A stretch of DNA of 64,000 nucleotides. Origin: Rufibacter glacialis (lineage in GTDB: Bacteria > Bacteroidota > Bacteroidia > Cytophagales > Hymenobacteraceae). The position numbers and the translations under genes are program-made. The notes below the pieces were generated by a model, which worked only from the letters and a program-made list of their open reading frames with translations, was not told the origin of the DNA and searched no databases. Shown piece after piece: positions 15,835 through 25,623 of this stretch; positions within the stretch are counted from its first letter, which is position 1, and the number at the start of each line of letters is the position of its first letter. Location of the stretch: the NCBI RefSeq assembly GCF_008271745.1, contig NZ_VKKZ01000024.1:62001-126000 (forward strand), in the 5' to 3' direction.

Positions 15835-18270
15835 ATGACCAACCTCTATTTAATGCAAGCCCGGCTACAAAAGCCTTTACTCCGTCAAGTAACACCCTCC
15901 CCCAGAAGCACCTCTGTGTCAAAGCGCCCCCCAAGCTTGACCAGGGTGCTTTGGTTGTTTTTGGGGATGTTCTTTGCCGGGCACCTATCCGCCTACGCCA
16001 GCGACCTCAAGTTCCTGGGGGGAAGTCTGAACTGGCGCGATGTCACCGAAATCAGCGTTGAATTTACGGTAACCCAGACTTGGCAAACCAGTGGCCCTCC
16101 TTCGGTAACGGTAGGGTCTGTTGTCACCACTGGGGCTTTGATTTTTGGCGATGGTACTTCGGAAATCATCAACCTGACCGTGACTTCTGTTAACCCAGAT
16201 GAGAATTGGTTTACCGGGGAAGCGAAGATCAGGCACACCTATCCTAGCCGGGGAGCCACCTACTGGGCTTTCTTTGCCGGTTGCTGCCGCTCTGCTTCGC
16301 TGGTCAACAACGCCGGGCAGGGATATTACATAGGAAGCTCGGTGCCCGTCTCCCGGGGCATGTCGCCGCCGGCAGTCAACATGCCCCCCTTCATCAAGTT
16401 GCCCGCCGGGCAGGCGAATGCCCGCTTTCTGGTGCCAGGCCATGCGGGTGGAGGGCCTCCAGCCACCTTCAGCCTGGCAACCAGCGCCGACCTGAGAAGT
16501 GCATCCTTCAGCAATGCGCCTGGGCTGGAAGTTAATTCGTCTACTGGAGAAGTCACGTTTAACACGGTGGGTGCCTCAGCGGGGCAACGCTATAATGCAG
16601 TCATTAAAGTCAGTGGCCTTCGCTCAAGTGTGTTGGTAGACTTTGTCATCCAGATCACCGAAAGCATGTCTGGGCCAATCTTTGATTATAGCTTGACTCC
16701 GGCACATGGGAAAAGCTACACACTTGCACCGGGTGAAACCGTGCAATTCACTGTTCGGGCCGCAGCTCGCGATTCATCAGAAACTATTCAGCTAAAAGGC
16801 TTACGGCTACCTGCCGGAGCAACCCTGACGCCCACCTTGCCCGCCATAGGCAACCCGGTTCAGAGTGTGTTTTCCTGGACTCCATCGCGTTTTAGTTCCA
16901 TGCCCCAAACAGTCTACTTTGTGGCAGAAGACTCTAAAGGCGGAACGGCACTGACCGGGGTTACTTTTTTCTTGAGATGTACCTTGGGGGCCGCTGCCAG
17001 TATCACCCATGTCTCCTGTGGAACAGGTGGTGCCGTCGACTTGAGCCTGATGGGAGGTTTGCCTCCCTACCGGGTTAGATGGACAGGGCCCAGAGGCTTC
17101 AGGGCCTTAACGGAAGATATCAGCGGCTTGGAGTCTGGTGCTTACTCGGTGACTGTCACTGATGCACAGGAGTGCGTTGTAAGCATGAACATCGAGATTA
17201 CGGGCGAAGCCGATGTAACGCCGCCAGTGGTGCTGGCCAGTGGCTTTACGGTGGTGCTGGATAAGAACGGGCAAGCCAGCATTCAGCCCGAAGACGTGGA
17301 CTATGGCAGCTTTGACACCTGCAGTGGCATTGCCTCCATGACCCTCAGCAAGACTACCTTTGACTGCGCTGACGTGGGCAACAACCCTGTGACGCTGACC
17401 GTGACAGACGGCAAGGGCAACTCGGCTTCGCAGACCGTTACCATTGTGGTGCAGGACAAGGAGTTGCCTACGCTGCGGGTGGCGCGAAAAACTGTATACC
17501 TGGTCAACGGGAAAGCCACCCTCCGGCCCGAGGAAATTGACCAGGGCACGAGCGATAACTGCGGCATTGCCTCCTTGAGCATCAGCCGCACCACCTTTAC
17601 CTGCACAGACCTTGACCCGCGCCATGATGGCTTCTTCCCTATCACCTTCACCGCTACCGACATTCACGGCAATTCCGTTAGCACCACCGTCTTCCTGACC
17701 TTGGTAGATGCAACGCCGCCAACGGTACTTGGGGCTGGTTTTGCGGTGGCGTTAGTGGACGGCAAGGCCATTATCCAACCCGAGGATGTGGATTATGGCA
17801 GTTTTGATGATTGCGGTGTTGCCTCCATGAGCTTGAGCAAAACCTCGTTCACCTGCGCCGACCTAGGACCTAATGACGTTACGCTAACGGTAAGGGACCA
17901 TAGCGGCAACTCCACCAGTGCTGTTGTGACGATCAACATAACCGGCAGTTGCCCTGCTACGACCAGTGTAGCTGCCAGCGGCATAACCTCGAAGGGGCAA
18001 GAAGACCAGGCCCTGGTGTTCCGAGCCTACCCTAACCCTGTCATGGACCAAGCCACTATCCACTTCCGGTCGCCGGAAGGTGCCAACACCAAGTTGCTGG
18101 TATATAACAGCCTGGGCAGTCTAGTAGCCACCCTCTTTGAGGGCCAAACTGAAAGTGGCCAGGATTATCAAGTCACCCTTGATTCCCGCACCTTGGCCAG
18201 CGGGGTATATTTCTGTCGCCTTATCCAAGGCGGCAAGGTAACCCACCTGCGGGTGCTTGTGGATAAATAA
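15835..18270 (+). CDS. T9SS-exported multi-domain repeat protein
   Basis: 811 residues. The leader is long (hydrophobic RVLWLFLGMFFAGHLSAYA at about 38-56). Residues 57-180 form a domain with FGDGTSE and SxxxxYIGSSV segments, often seen in Bacteroidota surface proteins. Cadherin/Ig-like regions follow. A SprB-type repeat lies around 390-460 (GGAVDLSLMGGLPPYRVRWTG, YSVTVTDAQECV). Three HYR-like modules of about 80 residues follow (TPPVVLASGFTVVLDKNG, IQPEDVDYGSFD, DCGVASMSLSKT, then VTLTVxDxxGNS). The end (about 730-811) is a type A T9SS sorting domain: AYPNPVMDQATIHF, VYNSLG, LASGVYFCRL. It is probably cleaved and attached to the cell surface. It stands alone, followed by terminators. Confidence 0.85.
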   Translation: MTNLYLMQARLQKPLLRQVTPSPRSTSVSKRPPSLTRVLWLFLGMFFAGHLSAYASDLKFLGGSLNWRDVTEISVEFTVTQTWQTSGPPSVTVGSVVTTGALIFGDGTSEIINLTVTSVNPDENWFTGEAKIRHTYPSRGATYWAFFAGCCRSASLVNNAGQGYYIGSSVPVSRGMSPPAVNMPPFIKLPAGQANARFLVPGHAGGGPPATFSLATSADLRSASFSNAPGLEVNSSTGEVTFNTVGASAGQRYNAVIKVSGLRSSVLVDFVIQITESMSGPIFDYSLTPAHGKSYTLAPGETVQFTVRAAARDSSETIQLKGLRLPAGATLTPTLPAIGNPVQSVFSWTPSRFSSMPQTVYFVAEDSKGGTALTGVTFFLRCTLGAAASITHVSCGTGGAVDLSLMGGLPPYRVRWTGPRGFRALTEDISGLESGAYSVTVTDAQECVVSMNIEITGEADVTPPVVLASGFTVVLDKNGQASIQPEDVDYGSFDTCSGIASMTLSKTTFDCADVGNNPVTLTVTDGKGNSASQTVTIVVQDKELPTLRVARKTVYLVNGKATLRPEEIDQGTSDNCGIASLSISRTTFTCTDLDPRHDGFFPITFTATDIHGNSVSTTVFLTLVDATPPTVLGAGFAVALVDGKAIIQPEDVDYGSFDDCGVASMSLSKTSFTCADLGPNDVTLTVRDHSGNSTSAVVTINITGSCPATTSVAASGITSKGQEDQALVFRAYPNPVMDQATIHFRSPEGANTKLLVYNSLGSLVATLFEGQTESGQDYQVTLDSRTLASGVYFCRLIQGGKVTHLRVLVDK

Positions 18271-18305
18271 GAGTTACCAGGATCATCCGTGTCTTGCATT
18301 CCAGC

Positions 18306-18347
18306 AGAGGGCTGTCTTATCGCTATCAGTAGACAGGACAGCCCTCT
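18306..18347 (+). terminator. Hairpin after the T9SS-exported protein
   Basis: Arms AGAGGGCTGTC (18306-18316) and GACAGCCCTCT (18337-18347), perfectly complementary, loop 20 nt, 35 nt past the stop codon. No strong T-run follows. Confidence 0.5.
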
Positions 18348-18437
18348 CAGCAGGGAAAGAAGACTTAAGCCGCCATTTTCTGGCAGGAACCATGGTAGAA
18401 GCAAGGTGCTTCTATTGGTATTGACTTATATAAAGCA

Positions 18438-18499
18438 AAAAAGGCTAAAGGTTAGGTGGGAACATGAGACCATGTTTCCACCTAACCTTTAGCCTTTTT
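18438..18499. terminator. Very long bidirectional hairpin terminator
   Basis: Two 29-nt arms around the loop AGAC: the left begins AAAAAGGCTAAAGG and the right ends CCTTTAGCCTTTTT. One G/A difference becomes a G-U pair. A-run on the left and T-run on the right make it a two-way terminator between the convergent T9SS protein gene and the glycosidase operon. The 18271-18597 gap holds only this and the hairpin at 18306. Confidence 0.85.
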
Positions 18500-18597
18500 C
18501 TCTGGGTGCCGAGGCAACTTTTGGATCTTTACTATCCTGGGTTCACGGTAAAAGACGTAGCCAAGAAAGCCCCACTGTCTGGTGGGCTGAATTCCTC

Positions 18598-21198
18598 TTA
18601 AGGTGCCTGCGGGGCGGTTTGGTTGGTATTCAAGTCTTTGGTCTCAAGAGGAACGAAGGTGAACATCCACTTGACGGGGTTCTGCCAGTCTTTGCCTTTG
18701 AAGCTCCCCACCGGCACTTTCACCAGAACCGTGTTCCAGCCTTTCTTTACTGGGGCGGTCACCGGCGCTCTAAAGGAATACCCTTCGTCTAGAAGCGGGA
18801 TTTCTGCGTTTCCTTTCTGGCCCGGGCGCTTCCATTTGGGTGGATTCATGCGGGTTCCGTTCAGGAAGATGGCGCTGCTCCGGTCGTCCCAGGTGCCTTG
18901 GGCGGGCGAATCAGAATTATAAGACCGCGACAGATCCTGGAAGCCTACCCAGAAATGGCCTGTGGTGTCTGCATCGCTCCAGAACCGGGTGGTGGCGTAC
19001 CAGGTGCTGTTCTCCTCCGGCTTGGCCAGGGCGCCTTTCACCAACGGGTCCCAGAAGTGCCGCAACACCACTGTTCCACCCACGGCCTTAGCGGCAGGAT
19101 CCTTTCCTTTGAACCCTTTCTTCTCAGGCGCAAACGAGGCCGAAAGGTTGCCTTTGTTCTTGTAGGGGCCAAACAGTTCCCAGGTGGTCTCGGCCTGGGC
19201 GGCATAAGGGAATGGCAAGCCAGCGAAGTAAGATTTCTGGTGGTTGCGCAGGCGATGGTCAAATTCCTGGAACGCCTGCACGCGCGCGGGTTCGTCGGCC
19301 GGTACGTTGGTGATCCAGCCGGCATGGCCGCCGCCTTTCCAGCTGCGCTCCGCGAAGGCCAGCATGCCTGGGTACACTGGGTTCAGGCGAAGCACATCTT
19401 CCTGCTGGATCACGTTGCGGTCATTCCAGACGCAGAGGGTGCCGCCTAAAACGGCGTTGTCACCAGCCACCCGGTCACCGATCTGCCGGCTAAAGATGGT
19501 AGTCACGGCCTCCAGAGGATCCATGTGGTTCAGGTAGAGGTGGCGGGACTCAATGTAGGTATGTTTGGGGTTGGTAGCGCCTTCTTTCATCCAGAGCTGC
19601 CGGATGGTGTTGTCGGCCAGGTTTCCGCCCGGCTCCCAGCCAATGGTTTTCTTACCCCGGGCATGCAGCCAGGCGGTTACCTGGGGCAGGAAGTCTGGGT
19701 TGGTGATCTTTACCTCGTCTCCACCGATGTGCACATACGGCACGTCATAGGTGTCACAGAAGTCCGTGAGGATGTTCTTGAGGTACGCCAGCCCTTCTTT
19801 GCTTTGCATGTCTGCGCCCATGGCGCGGGTAAAGGCAGCGCTGTGGCCCGGCATATCAATCTCCGGCACCAGGGTGATGTGCCGGTCTTTGCAGTACTGG
19901 ATCAATTCCTTCATCTCCGCCACGCTGTAAAAGGCACCCTTGTTGCGGGTCATGTGCTCCGGAGCAGTGAGTTGCGGGTAACGGGGCACTTCCAGACGCC
20001 AGGCAATGTCTTCGGTGAGGTGGAAATGGAAGATGTTGTACTTGTACCGGGCCATGATGTCTATCTGCTCTTTGAGCAGCTCCATGGTCTGGAAGTTACG
20101 GCCCACATCTACCATGTAGCCCCGCCAGCCGAAGGCCGGCCAATCCAGCACCTGGCACCCGGGGATAAAGGCATTGTCGCGCATGAGCTGGGAAAGCGTT
20201 TGCAGGCCGTTGAAGATCCCATGGGGCGTATTCGCTTTTAGTTCTACCTGATCCTGGTTCACTGACAGGGTATAGGCTTCTTCTGCCTGGCGGGGGGCAT
20301 CTGTTTTCGCCAGTGCCAGGACGATGTGTGGCTCACCTGATGCCGCCTTTTGCTTTAGCTGTACCTTCAGGCCGCGGGCGGCCAGCATGGCTTTCAGGCG
20401 CTCGCCCTCTGCCTGAAGCGTAGGGCTTTGCACTACAATGGCGGTGGCCTGGTAAAGCGGAAAAGACTGGTTTGTCCATTGCAGTTGCTGGGGTTCCGGA
20501 AGAATGGCGGGCTTGGGCAACAGGTCATAGACCTCGTCAAAAACTAGGTGCTTCCAGAGCATATAGCCGTCGCCGTTCAGGTGCAGGCCGTCATTGGTGT
20601 ATTTGGCGTTGAGTTTGCCGGTTTCGTCAGAGAAAGGGGTGTGCAGGTCAAGGTACGTGTAGCCCTGTTTGGCCGCATTCGCGTTTAGCTGCGCATTCAC
20701 CTTTTTGATGAGTTCCGCCTTGCTGGTATGGCCGCTAAACTTATTGAACCGGTTGTTCACCGGCAAGATGCTTTGCACATACAAGCGGGTGGCCGGGGTT
20801 TGGCCTTTGAGGTAATCTGCAATCCAGGAGATGTTCTTCAGCAGGCTGTCAGCCGACTTTCCCTGGGCCAGGTCATTCGTCCCGATCAGCAGGAACACCT
20901 TCTCCGGTTTGCGTTGGGCTACTTCCTTGAGGCGGTAGATTATCCCGGCCGAGATATCACCGCTGATGCCCCGGTTCTTCACGCGGGTATCCTGGAACAA
21001 CTCGGCCCACTCGCCGCCGTCACTGATGCTGTTGCCCAGGAAGATGATGTCTCCAGGAGTTTGGGGCAGGTTTTTGAAGTGGGTGGCCCGCTGGTGGTAA
21101 TAGGTAGAGAACAGGCTGTCGGCCAGCTGCCCTGGTTTTACCTGCGCTCCGGCGGTACCGCCAAGGAACATGAGAAGGAGGAGAAGAAGCTTTCGCAT
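18598..21198 (-). CDS. Secreted fusion of SGNH hydrolase and GH20 beta-N-acetylhexosaminidase
   Basis: 866 residues, signal peptide 1-18. Residues 20-230 form an SGNH/GDSL esterase with all four blocks: GNSIS (Ser57), GISGD, GTND (Asn108), and DGLH (Asp203, His206). Residues 230-350 form the GH20 N-terminal domain. Residues 352-640 are the GH20 barrel with the catalytic Asp494-Glu495 pair in HIGGDEV and with GRNF and DMPGH motifs. Residues 690-860 are a beta-rich C-terminal domain that may bind carbohydrate. The esterase half could remove O-acetyl groups before the hexosaminidase half removes terminal GlcNAc/GalNAc. Last gene of a three-gene minus-strand operon. Confidence 0.9.
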   Translation of the reverse strand: MRKLLLLLLMFLGGTAGAQVKPGQLADSLFSTYYHQRATHFKNLPQTPGDIIFLGNSISDGGEWAELFQDTRVKNRGISGDISAGIIYRLKEVAQRKPEKVFLLIGTNDLAQGKSADSLLKNISWIADYLKGQTPATRLYVQSILPVNNRFNKFSGHTSKAELIKKVNAQLNANAAKQGYTYLDLHTPFSDETGKLNAKYTNDGLHLNGDGYMLWKHLVFDEVYDLLPKPAILPEPQQLQWTNQSFPLYQATAIVVQSPTLQAEGERLKAMLAARGLKVQLKQKAASGEPHIVLALAKTDAPRQAEEAYTLSVNQDQVELKANTPHGIFNGLQTLSQLMRDNAFIPGCQVLDWPAFGWRGYMVDVGRNFQTMELLKEQIDIMARYKYNIFHFHLTEDIAWRLEVPRYPQLTAPEHMTRNKGAFYSVAEMKELIQYCKDRHITLVPEIDMPGHSAAFTRAMGADMQSKEGLAYLKNILTDFCDTYDVPYVHIGGDEVKITNPDFLPQVTAWLHARGKKTIGWEPGGNLADNTIRQLWMKEGATNPKHTYIESRHLYLNHMDPLEAVTTIFSRQIGDRVAGDNAVLGGTLCVWNDRNVIQQEDVLRLNPVYPGMLAFAERSWKGGGHAGWITNVPADEPARVQAFQEFDHRLRNHQKSYFAGLPFPYAAQAETTWELFGPYKNKGNLSASFAPEKKGFKGKDPAAKAVGGTVVLRHFWDPLVKGALAKPEENSTWYATTRFWSDADTTGHFWVGFQDLSRSYNSDSPAQGTWDDRSSAIFLNGTRMNPPKWKRPGQKGNAEIPLLDEGYSFRAPVTAPVKKGWNTVLVKVPVGSFKGKDWQNPVKWMFTFVPLETKDLNTNQTAPQAP

Positions 21199-21256
21199 GG
21201 GTGTAGAGGAAGATTAGAGAATTCTGGAGATGCCTTGGCGTAAAGTGGGGTTTGCT

Positions 21257-22465
21257 TTAAATCTTTTTTAAGCGGAACAGCTTGGTTTCATGCGACTGCA
21301 CCTGCCCTTTCCACTTTTGGCCTTTGCCTACTGTTTTGTGCGCCCACAGGTCTCTTACCTCATAGGTGCCCTTCAGGCCCAGGTCTGCCCAGTTGAGGCT
21401 GTAGTTCTTGGCCTGGCCGGCGCGGTTCAGGATGGCCACGGCGTATTCCCCGTTCTGTAGCGGCTTCACAAACACGTTCCACGTGTCGTTCTTTATCTTC
21501 CGCTCAGCCTGCTTGCCCAGTGGGTCCTGGTTTACGGCGATCACTTCCTTGTTCAGGAGAATGCGCTTGGTGGCCTCGTTCATGTTACGCACGTCATTGG
21601 TGGCAATCAACGGAGCAGCCATGATGCTCCACAAACTCATTTGGCTTTGGTATTCGGTGTCGGTCATGCCTATGCCGCCCAGGTCACCGGAGGGGCCTTT
21701 CTTGCCGTAGAGACCCACCACCAGCATGTCCGGGTCATTCCAGCGGCCGGGGCCGGCGTAGGCGTGGAGGTCAGCGTTGATGTCCAGGATGTCCAGGATG
21801 CCTTCTGCGTTCTCCTGGTTGCTCAGGTTCTTCCACTTGTCGCGCACGTCATAGGTGGTGCGCCACAACTGCCCACCGGCTTCAGCGGCCCAGTGCCAGG
21901 GTTTGCGCTGGCCCCACTCGCAGATGCTGAAGGTGATCTCGCGGCCGCTCTTGCGCAGGGCATTGGCCATTTTGGTGTAGCGGTCCACCGCCGTAGCCGA
22001 GTCTTTGGGGGCATGGCAGTAATCATACTTAAGGTAATCCACGTTCCAGGAGGCAAAGGTCTTGGCATCCTGCTCCTCAAAACCCAGACTGGCCGTATAG
22101 CCGGCACAGGTCAGGAGGGCAGCGTCAGAATAGATACCCAATTTGATGCCTTTGCTGTGCACGTAGTCGGCCAAGGCCTTGATGCCGGAAGGGAACTTCT
22201 TGGGGTCTGCGATGATGTTGTTGCGGTTGTCGCGGCCACCTTGCCAGCCATCGTCAATCATGAGGTAGTTGTAGCCGGCCGCCACCATGCCAGAGGAAAC
22301 CATCGCATCTGCCATCTCCCTTAGGTCTTTCTCGTTGATGTTGTCCCCGAAGTAGTTCCAGGTCATCCAGCCCATGGGTGGGGTGGGCTCTAAAACTTTC
22401 TTCTGCTGGGCAGAGGCAACGCATACAGTCAGGCAGAGCACGAAAAGTAGGGTAATCTTTCTCAT
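21257..22465 (-). CDS. GH27 alpha-galactosidase / alpha-N-acetylgalactosaminidase
   Basis: 402 residues from ATG 22465 (signal peptide MRKITLLFVLCLTVCVASAQ; an upstream in-frame ATG adds nine residues without leader character). Typical GH27 with TPPMGWMTWNYFG, the MIDDGWQ motif, nucleophile Asp148 in YLKYDYC, and the acid/base region RWNDPDML (241-248), plus a C-terminal beta-sandwich. GH27 enzymes remove terminal alpha-Gal or alpha-GalNAc with retention. Both neighbours act on HexNAc-type sugars, so alpha-GalNAc is a real possibility. It lies 58 nt before the SGNH-GH20 gene and 87 nt after the GH123-like gene. Confidence 0.92.
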   Translation of the reverse strand: MRKITLLFVLCLTVCVASAQQKKVLEPTPPMGWMTWNYFGDNINEKDLREMADAMVSSGMVAAGYNYLMIDDGWQGGRDNRNNIIADPKKFPSGIKALADYVHSKGIKLGIYSDAALLTCAGYTASLGFEEQDAKTFASWNVDYLKYDYCHAPKDSATAVDRYTKMANALRKSGREITFSICEWGQRKPWHWAAEAGGQLWRTTYDVRDKWKNLSNQENAEGILDILDINADLHAYAGPGRWNDPDMLVVGLYGKKGPSGDLGGIGMTDTEYQSQMSLWSIMAAPLIATNDVRNMNEATKRILLNKEVIAVNQDPLGKQAERKIKNDTWNVFVKPLQNGEYAVAILNRAGQAKNYSLNWADLGLKGTYEVRDLWAHKTVGKGQKWKGQVQSHETKLFRLKKI

Positions 22466-22552
22466 AAAGGTGGTGGGACAGGGTTGTTTCAATGGGGGAA
22501 CTTGAGTGAGTTATAAATCAAAAAGGCTAGGGATACTCAAAGGGTGCTTTGG

Positions 22553-24256
22553 TTACAGTTTATGCAGCGAAGCTTTGGCCGTGGCCACCAATGCAGCCGC
22601 TGCCGTGTTGTTTAGACCCTTGATTTCAAAGGCTGCCAGCAGTTTGTCCAGCTCCTGCAGCTTGGCCAGGTTGCCGGTGCGGGAGAACTCCTCGCGCAGC
22701 AGGCGTATTTTCTCAAAGTCCTGGATTCCCTCTATCAGTTTCTCAAACCGGATGGAGGTAAGCGGACCGGGATACACCTGGTAGGTGTCACCGGCGGGCC
22801 AGGTTTTGAACCGGCTGTCCTGCAGCGGGTGTTCTACCCAACTGTTGTAGGCCCAGCGCAGATAGCCCGTAAAGCCCTGTGCCGCCGCATACCATCCTAG
22901 CCAAGTATGTTCGGCTGGCGGGGAGAAGGTGAAACCGTTGGGGTAGGCTTCCTCGCAGCTGGTATAAAAGGTGCTGGGCTTTCCGCTGGCTTTGCGTGCC
23001 TGCCGCACCTGTTCTTCAAACTTCCACTTAGAGGCGATGCTGTAGTCAAAGATGTCTTTTTCTATTTCTGGGTGGTAAATGCCGGCCAGGGCGATCTTCC
23101 AGTCAGGGTCAGTTTCTTTCAGGAGCTTGATCACGGCCTGCATATCGGCCAGAGGCCGCTCATCCATGGCAATGGAGGTGATGGAAAACCAGCCTTTCTC
23201 TTTCAGGTGCCCCGCGAAATCCCGGAGCATGTGGCCCCAGAAGGCGTTGTAGGCGGGGGTGCCGGCTTTGGCGGCGAATACCGTGTCTTTTCCAGTGGCC
23301 TCGTCAAAGTAAGCAAAGGCCATCTTCCAGGGTACCATGGTGTAGCAGTTAATACGCTTGTTGATTCCGGTGGACATCACAAAGGAGACATACTGGTCAA
23401 AGAGGCGATAGTCATAGGCCCAGGTGCCGTCTTTGCGCTTCGTCCACTTGATCAGGCTCGGAAAATCGTCGTAGGTCTGGTGGTTCCAGGGTTCATGGAT
23501 GATGCTGGCGGTAATGGTCTTCTGTCCGGCGGCGGCCAGCATGGTGAAGTAGGGCCGCATGTGGGTGTAATGTTCCTGGCTCCAGAGCGGTACCCCGTGT
23601 ACCCGGGCAACGGCGGCCGGGTGCTGCCAAAGGTCCAGGTCAAACGCCCAGTCAGCGGGCGGCGGCAACTCACGCTCCTGCACGGTGAGGGAGATGTCTA
23701 GCTTGTAGGATTTTTTGGCCTGGACAATAACTGTTCCTTTGTAGGTGCCGGCGGGGGTGTTCCCAGGCACGTTTATGCTTAACCAAACAGGCTGCACGGT
23801 ATTGGCAGCCACCGCGGTGACGGCGGCCGTGTCAATAGGGTCGGCTACGAGAGAGGAGTCAAAGTCGGTGGTTTTGCGGTGGCCGCAGCCCTTCCCGAAC
23901 TCGTCGGTGATAACGTACCGGACAGCGCCCGCGGTGAGGTGAGAGGCCGCTATACGGTTTCCCTTCCCGTCTTCCAGCGCGGAGAAGCTTACCTTAAGTT
24001 TGGGTATCTTTTTGTTCGCCCAGACGAGCACCTGCGTGTGTACTTTTTCGCCTTTCCAGGCAATTGGGTTCCATTTGGTTTGTTGCGGCACTTGTGGCAC
24101 CTGGTCTTGGGCAAAACGTGTGTCGCTGCTGGCAAAACTCACGTTGACCGGCTTTCTGAGAGCAGCCCAGGCACTCTTGCCTTTTTGCTGCGCGCGCAGG
24201 GAGGTGCCGGCCAGCACCAGGCAAAGAATGAAGGAAAGTAATAGGGTTCTTCTCAT
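22553..24256 (-). CDS. DUF4091 / GH123-like glycosidase
   Basis: 567 residues with a signal peptide (RRTLLLSFILCLVLAGTSLRAQ). The N-terminal half (40-195) is a beta-sandwich, followed by a barrel (200-500) and a C-terminal DUF4091 segment (WAYNSW, PGPLTSIRFEKLIEGIQDFEKIRLL). The SIAMDERPL motif places an Asp365-Glu366 pair where GH123 enzymes have their substrate-assisted catalytic Asp-Glu. GH123 members are exo-beta-N-acetylgalactosaminidases. First gene of the operon with GH27 and GH20. Family-level call is good, precise substrate uncertain. Confidence 0.75.
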   Translation of the reverse strand: MRRTLLLSFILCLVLAGTSLRAQQKGKSAWAALRKPVNVSFASSDTRFAQDQVPQVPQQTKWNPIAWKGEKVHTQVLVWANKKIPKLKVSFSALEDGKGNRIAASHLTAGAVRYVITDEFGKGCGHRKTTDFDSSLVADPIDTAAVTAVAANTVQPVWLSINVPGNTPAGTYKGTVIVQAKKSYKLDISLTVQERELPPPADWAFDLDLWQHPAAVARVHGVPLWSQEHYTHMRPYFTMLAAAGQKTITASIIHEPWNHQTYDDFPSLIKWTKRKDGTWAYDYRLFDQYVSFVMSTGINKRINCYTMVPWKMAFAYFDEATGKDTVFAAKAGTPAYNAFWGHMLRDFAGHLKEKGWFSITSIAMDERPLADMQAVIKLLKETDPDWKIALAGIYHPEIEKDIFDYSIASKWKFEEQVRQARKASGKPSTFYTSCEEAYPNGFTFSPPAEHTWLGWYAAAQGFTGYLRWAYNSWVEHPLQDSRFKTWPAGDTYQVYPGPLTSIRFEKLIEGIQDFEKIRLLREEFSRTGNLAKLQELDKLLAAFEIKGLNNTAAAALVATAKASLHKL

Positions 24257-25623
24257 GTAAACTACAGCGTAACTAGCTCAAAGGCTTTATTTATGCATTG
24301 AAGGCGGTGATAACTGCCTCCTTTTTAAGGTTCTTTTCTCTATAGACCGCCATTTGGGGTGCTTTCTGGAGTACAAGTCAAACCTGGTCGTTTAACCAAG
24401 CCCTGCCAAAGCCAGAAAGCCTCCAGTAGGCATAGTTTCTAGGCTGTTATTCTGAAAAGTGCTTGGAAACAGATTAATATGATGCGTTTTCGAAGACGCT
24501 GTCAAATATAGAAGATTAATTAACTCTGGTCGCTTATATAATTCTCTCCAATTGCTTTATTTTCTCTTTATATGTACTACTTATTAGGGCGTTTTACTGC
24601 CGAAAAACCAAAATCATGGCCATGACAAGTGACTTGTCTTCTGCAGTTGCCCTTTTAAAGGAATGGCAACTACTTTTCCCATTTCTAAAATTCCGAAATG
24701 GCAAAGAAAGGCTTAAAATAGACAATGTTTTCGTAAACGCAAAAGATTGTCTAATCTGTCAGGGGGGCTTGCGACAAAGGAACCAAGGTCTACAGACACG
24801 AAATTTCAGGCCTAAGGGATCCTCCAGGCCTTTCTTTTCTGAGTGCAAGACTACCACGTTTGTCTGACTTAAGGAGTAGGGCTAGAGGATCCTCTTCATT
24901 AGGTGGTCCAGTTGCTTTGGGCTGCTGCCCGAGTCCACGCAAGAACTGCGGTGCTCGCTGATGCACTGCGTATATTCTGCTACGGAGAAATGACCTTCTC
25001 CTACATCGTATGCTGGAGAGGGTTTTTGGGTGGTTGTAGGCGATGAATGGTTGAATAGAGGATGTGGATCTTAACGAAACGGAGCAAAGAAGCCTGCTGG
25101 GCTCGGTAATCTTAAAAAGTCTTGGGGAATTGGAAGGCTGCCTGCTGTCGCCACGACTTTGCCTTAAAGCGCTTGGGCAAGGGGGCTTGCCCCAAAGAAG
25201 CAGCGGAGTGTCAGCAGTGTCCTTATTGATGAAATAGGGGAGATTTTTGGAAAGTAGGCCCTAAACGATCTGCCCATTAGCGCAGGGAAAAGACCATAGA
25301 AAGCCCGCCCAGCAAAAGCCAAAAAAGGCGAATAGCGGGTCTTTTCTGTTTTTCAGCCTAAAAACAGGGCCACAGCATTTGAGCTCAAGGTAGTGCCCTT
25401 CTGGGGCTAAGGCAGGTTTTAACTTCCTGGGTTGTATTTTCTGAGGTCAGGCTGAACGTTGGGCTCCTTTAGGCCTTCCTTTCCGGCCTAAAGGAGCGTT
25501 TTAGGGCTGTTTTCTTCCAAAGCCCCTGTAAATGGACGTTAGCAGGGGCTTTGGAAGGAAGGAAAAGGAGGCCATTGGAAGTTTCAGATACCAGTGGTCT
25601 TGGCCATCAAAGATTAGACTACC
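24257..25623. other. Long intergenic region without genes
   Basis: 1367 bases. The first part (24440-24600) is AT-rich and should contain the promoter of the glycosidase operon; no consensus was recognised. 24880-25260 has coding-like composition but no intact frame, perhaps a decayed gene. 25320-25560 is a run of hairpins (25463-25497 and 25516-25555) and a variant of the dispersed GTTTTC-type hairpin. A frame at 24616-24867 is not convincing as a gene. Confidence 0.5.
25463..25497. terminator. Hairpin of the 25.3-25.6 kb cluster
   Basis: Arms GCTCCTTTAGGCC and GGCCTAAAGGAGC, perfectly complementary with a 9-nt loop, followed by GTTTTAGGG. A second perfect hairpin follows at 25516-25555 (TCCAAAGCCCCTG / CAGGGGCTTTGGA). 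They are probably terminators for the minus-strand gene at 25624 or remnants of mobile hairpins. Confidence 0.5.

Noticed and set aside
19525-20241. Plus-strand frame of 238 codons inside the GH20 gene, and a similar one at 22907-23701
   Set aside because: Both are antisense shadows of intact glycosidase genes, without signal, motif or start context.
24616-24867. 83-codon plus-strand frame
   Set aside because: No family match, no start context, runs through a hairpin-containing AT-rich region, and its amino-acid composition is not protein-like.
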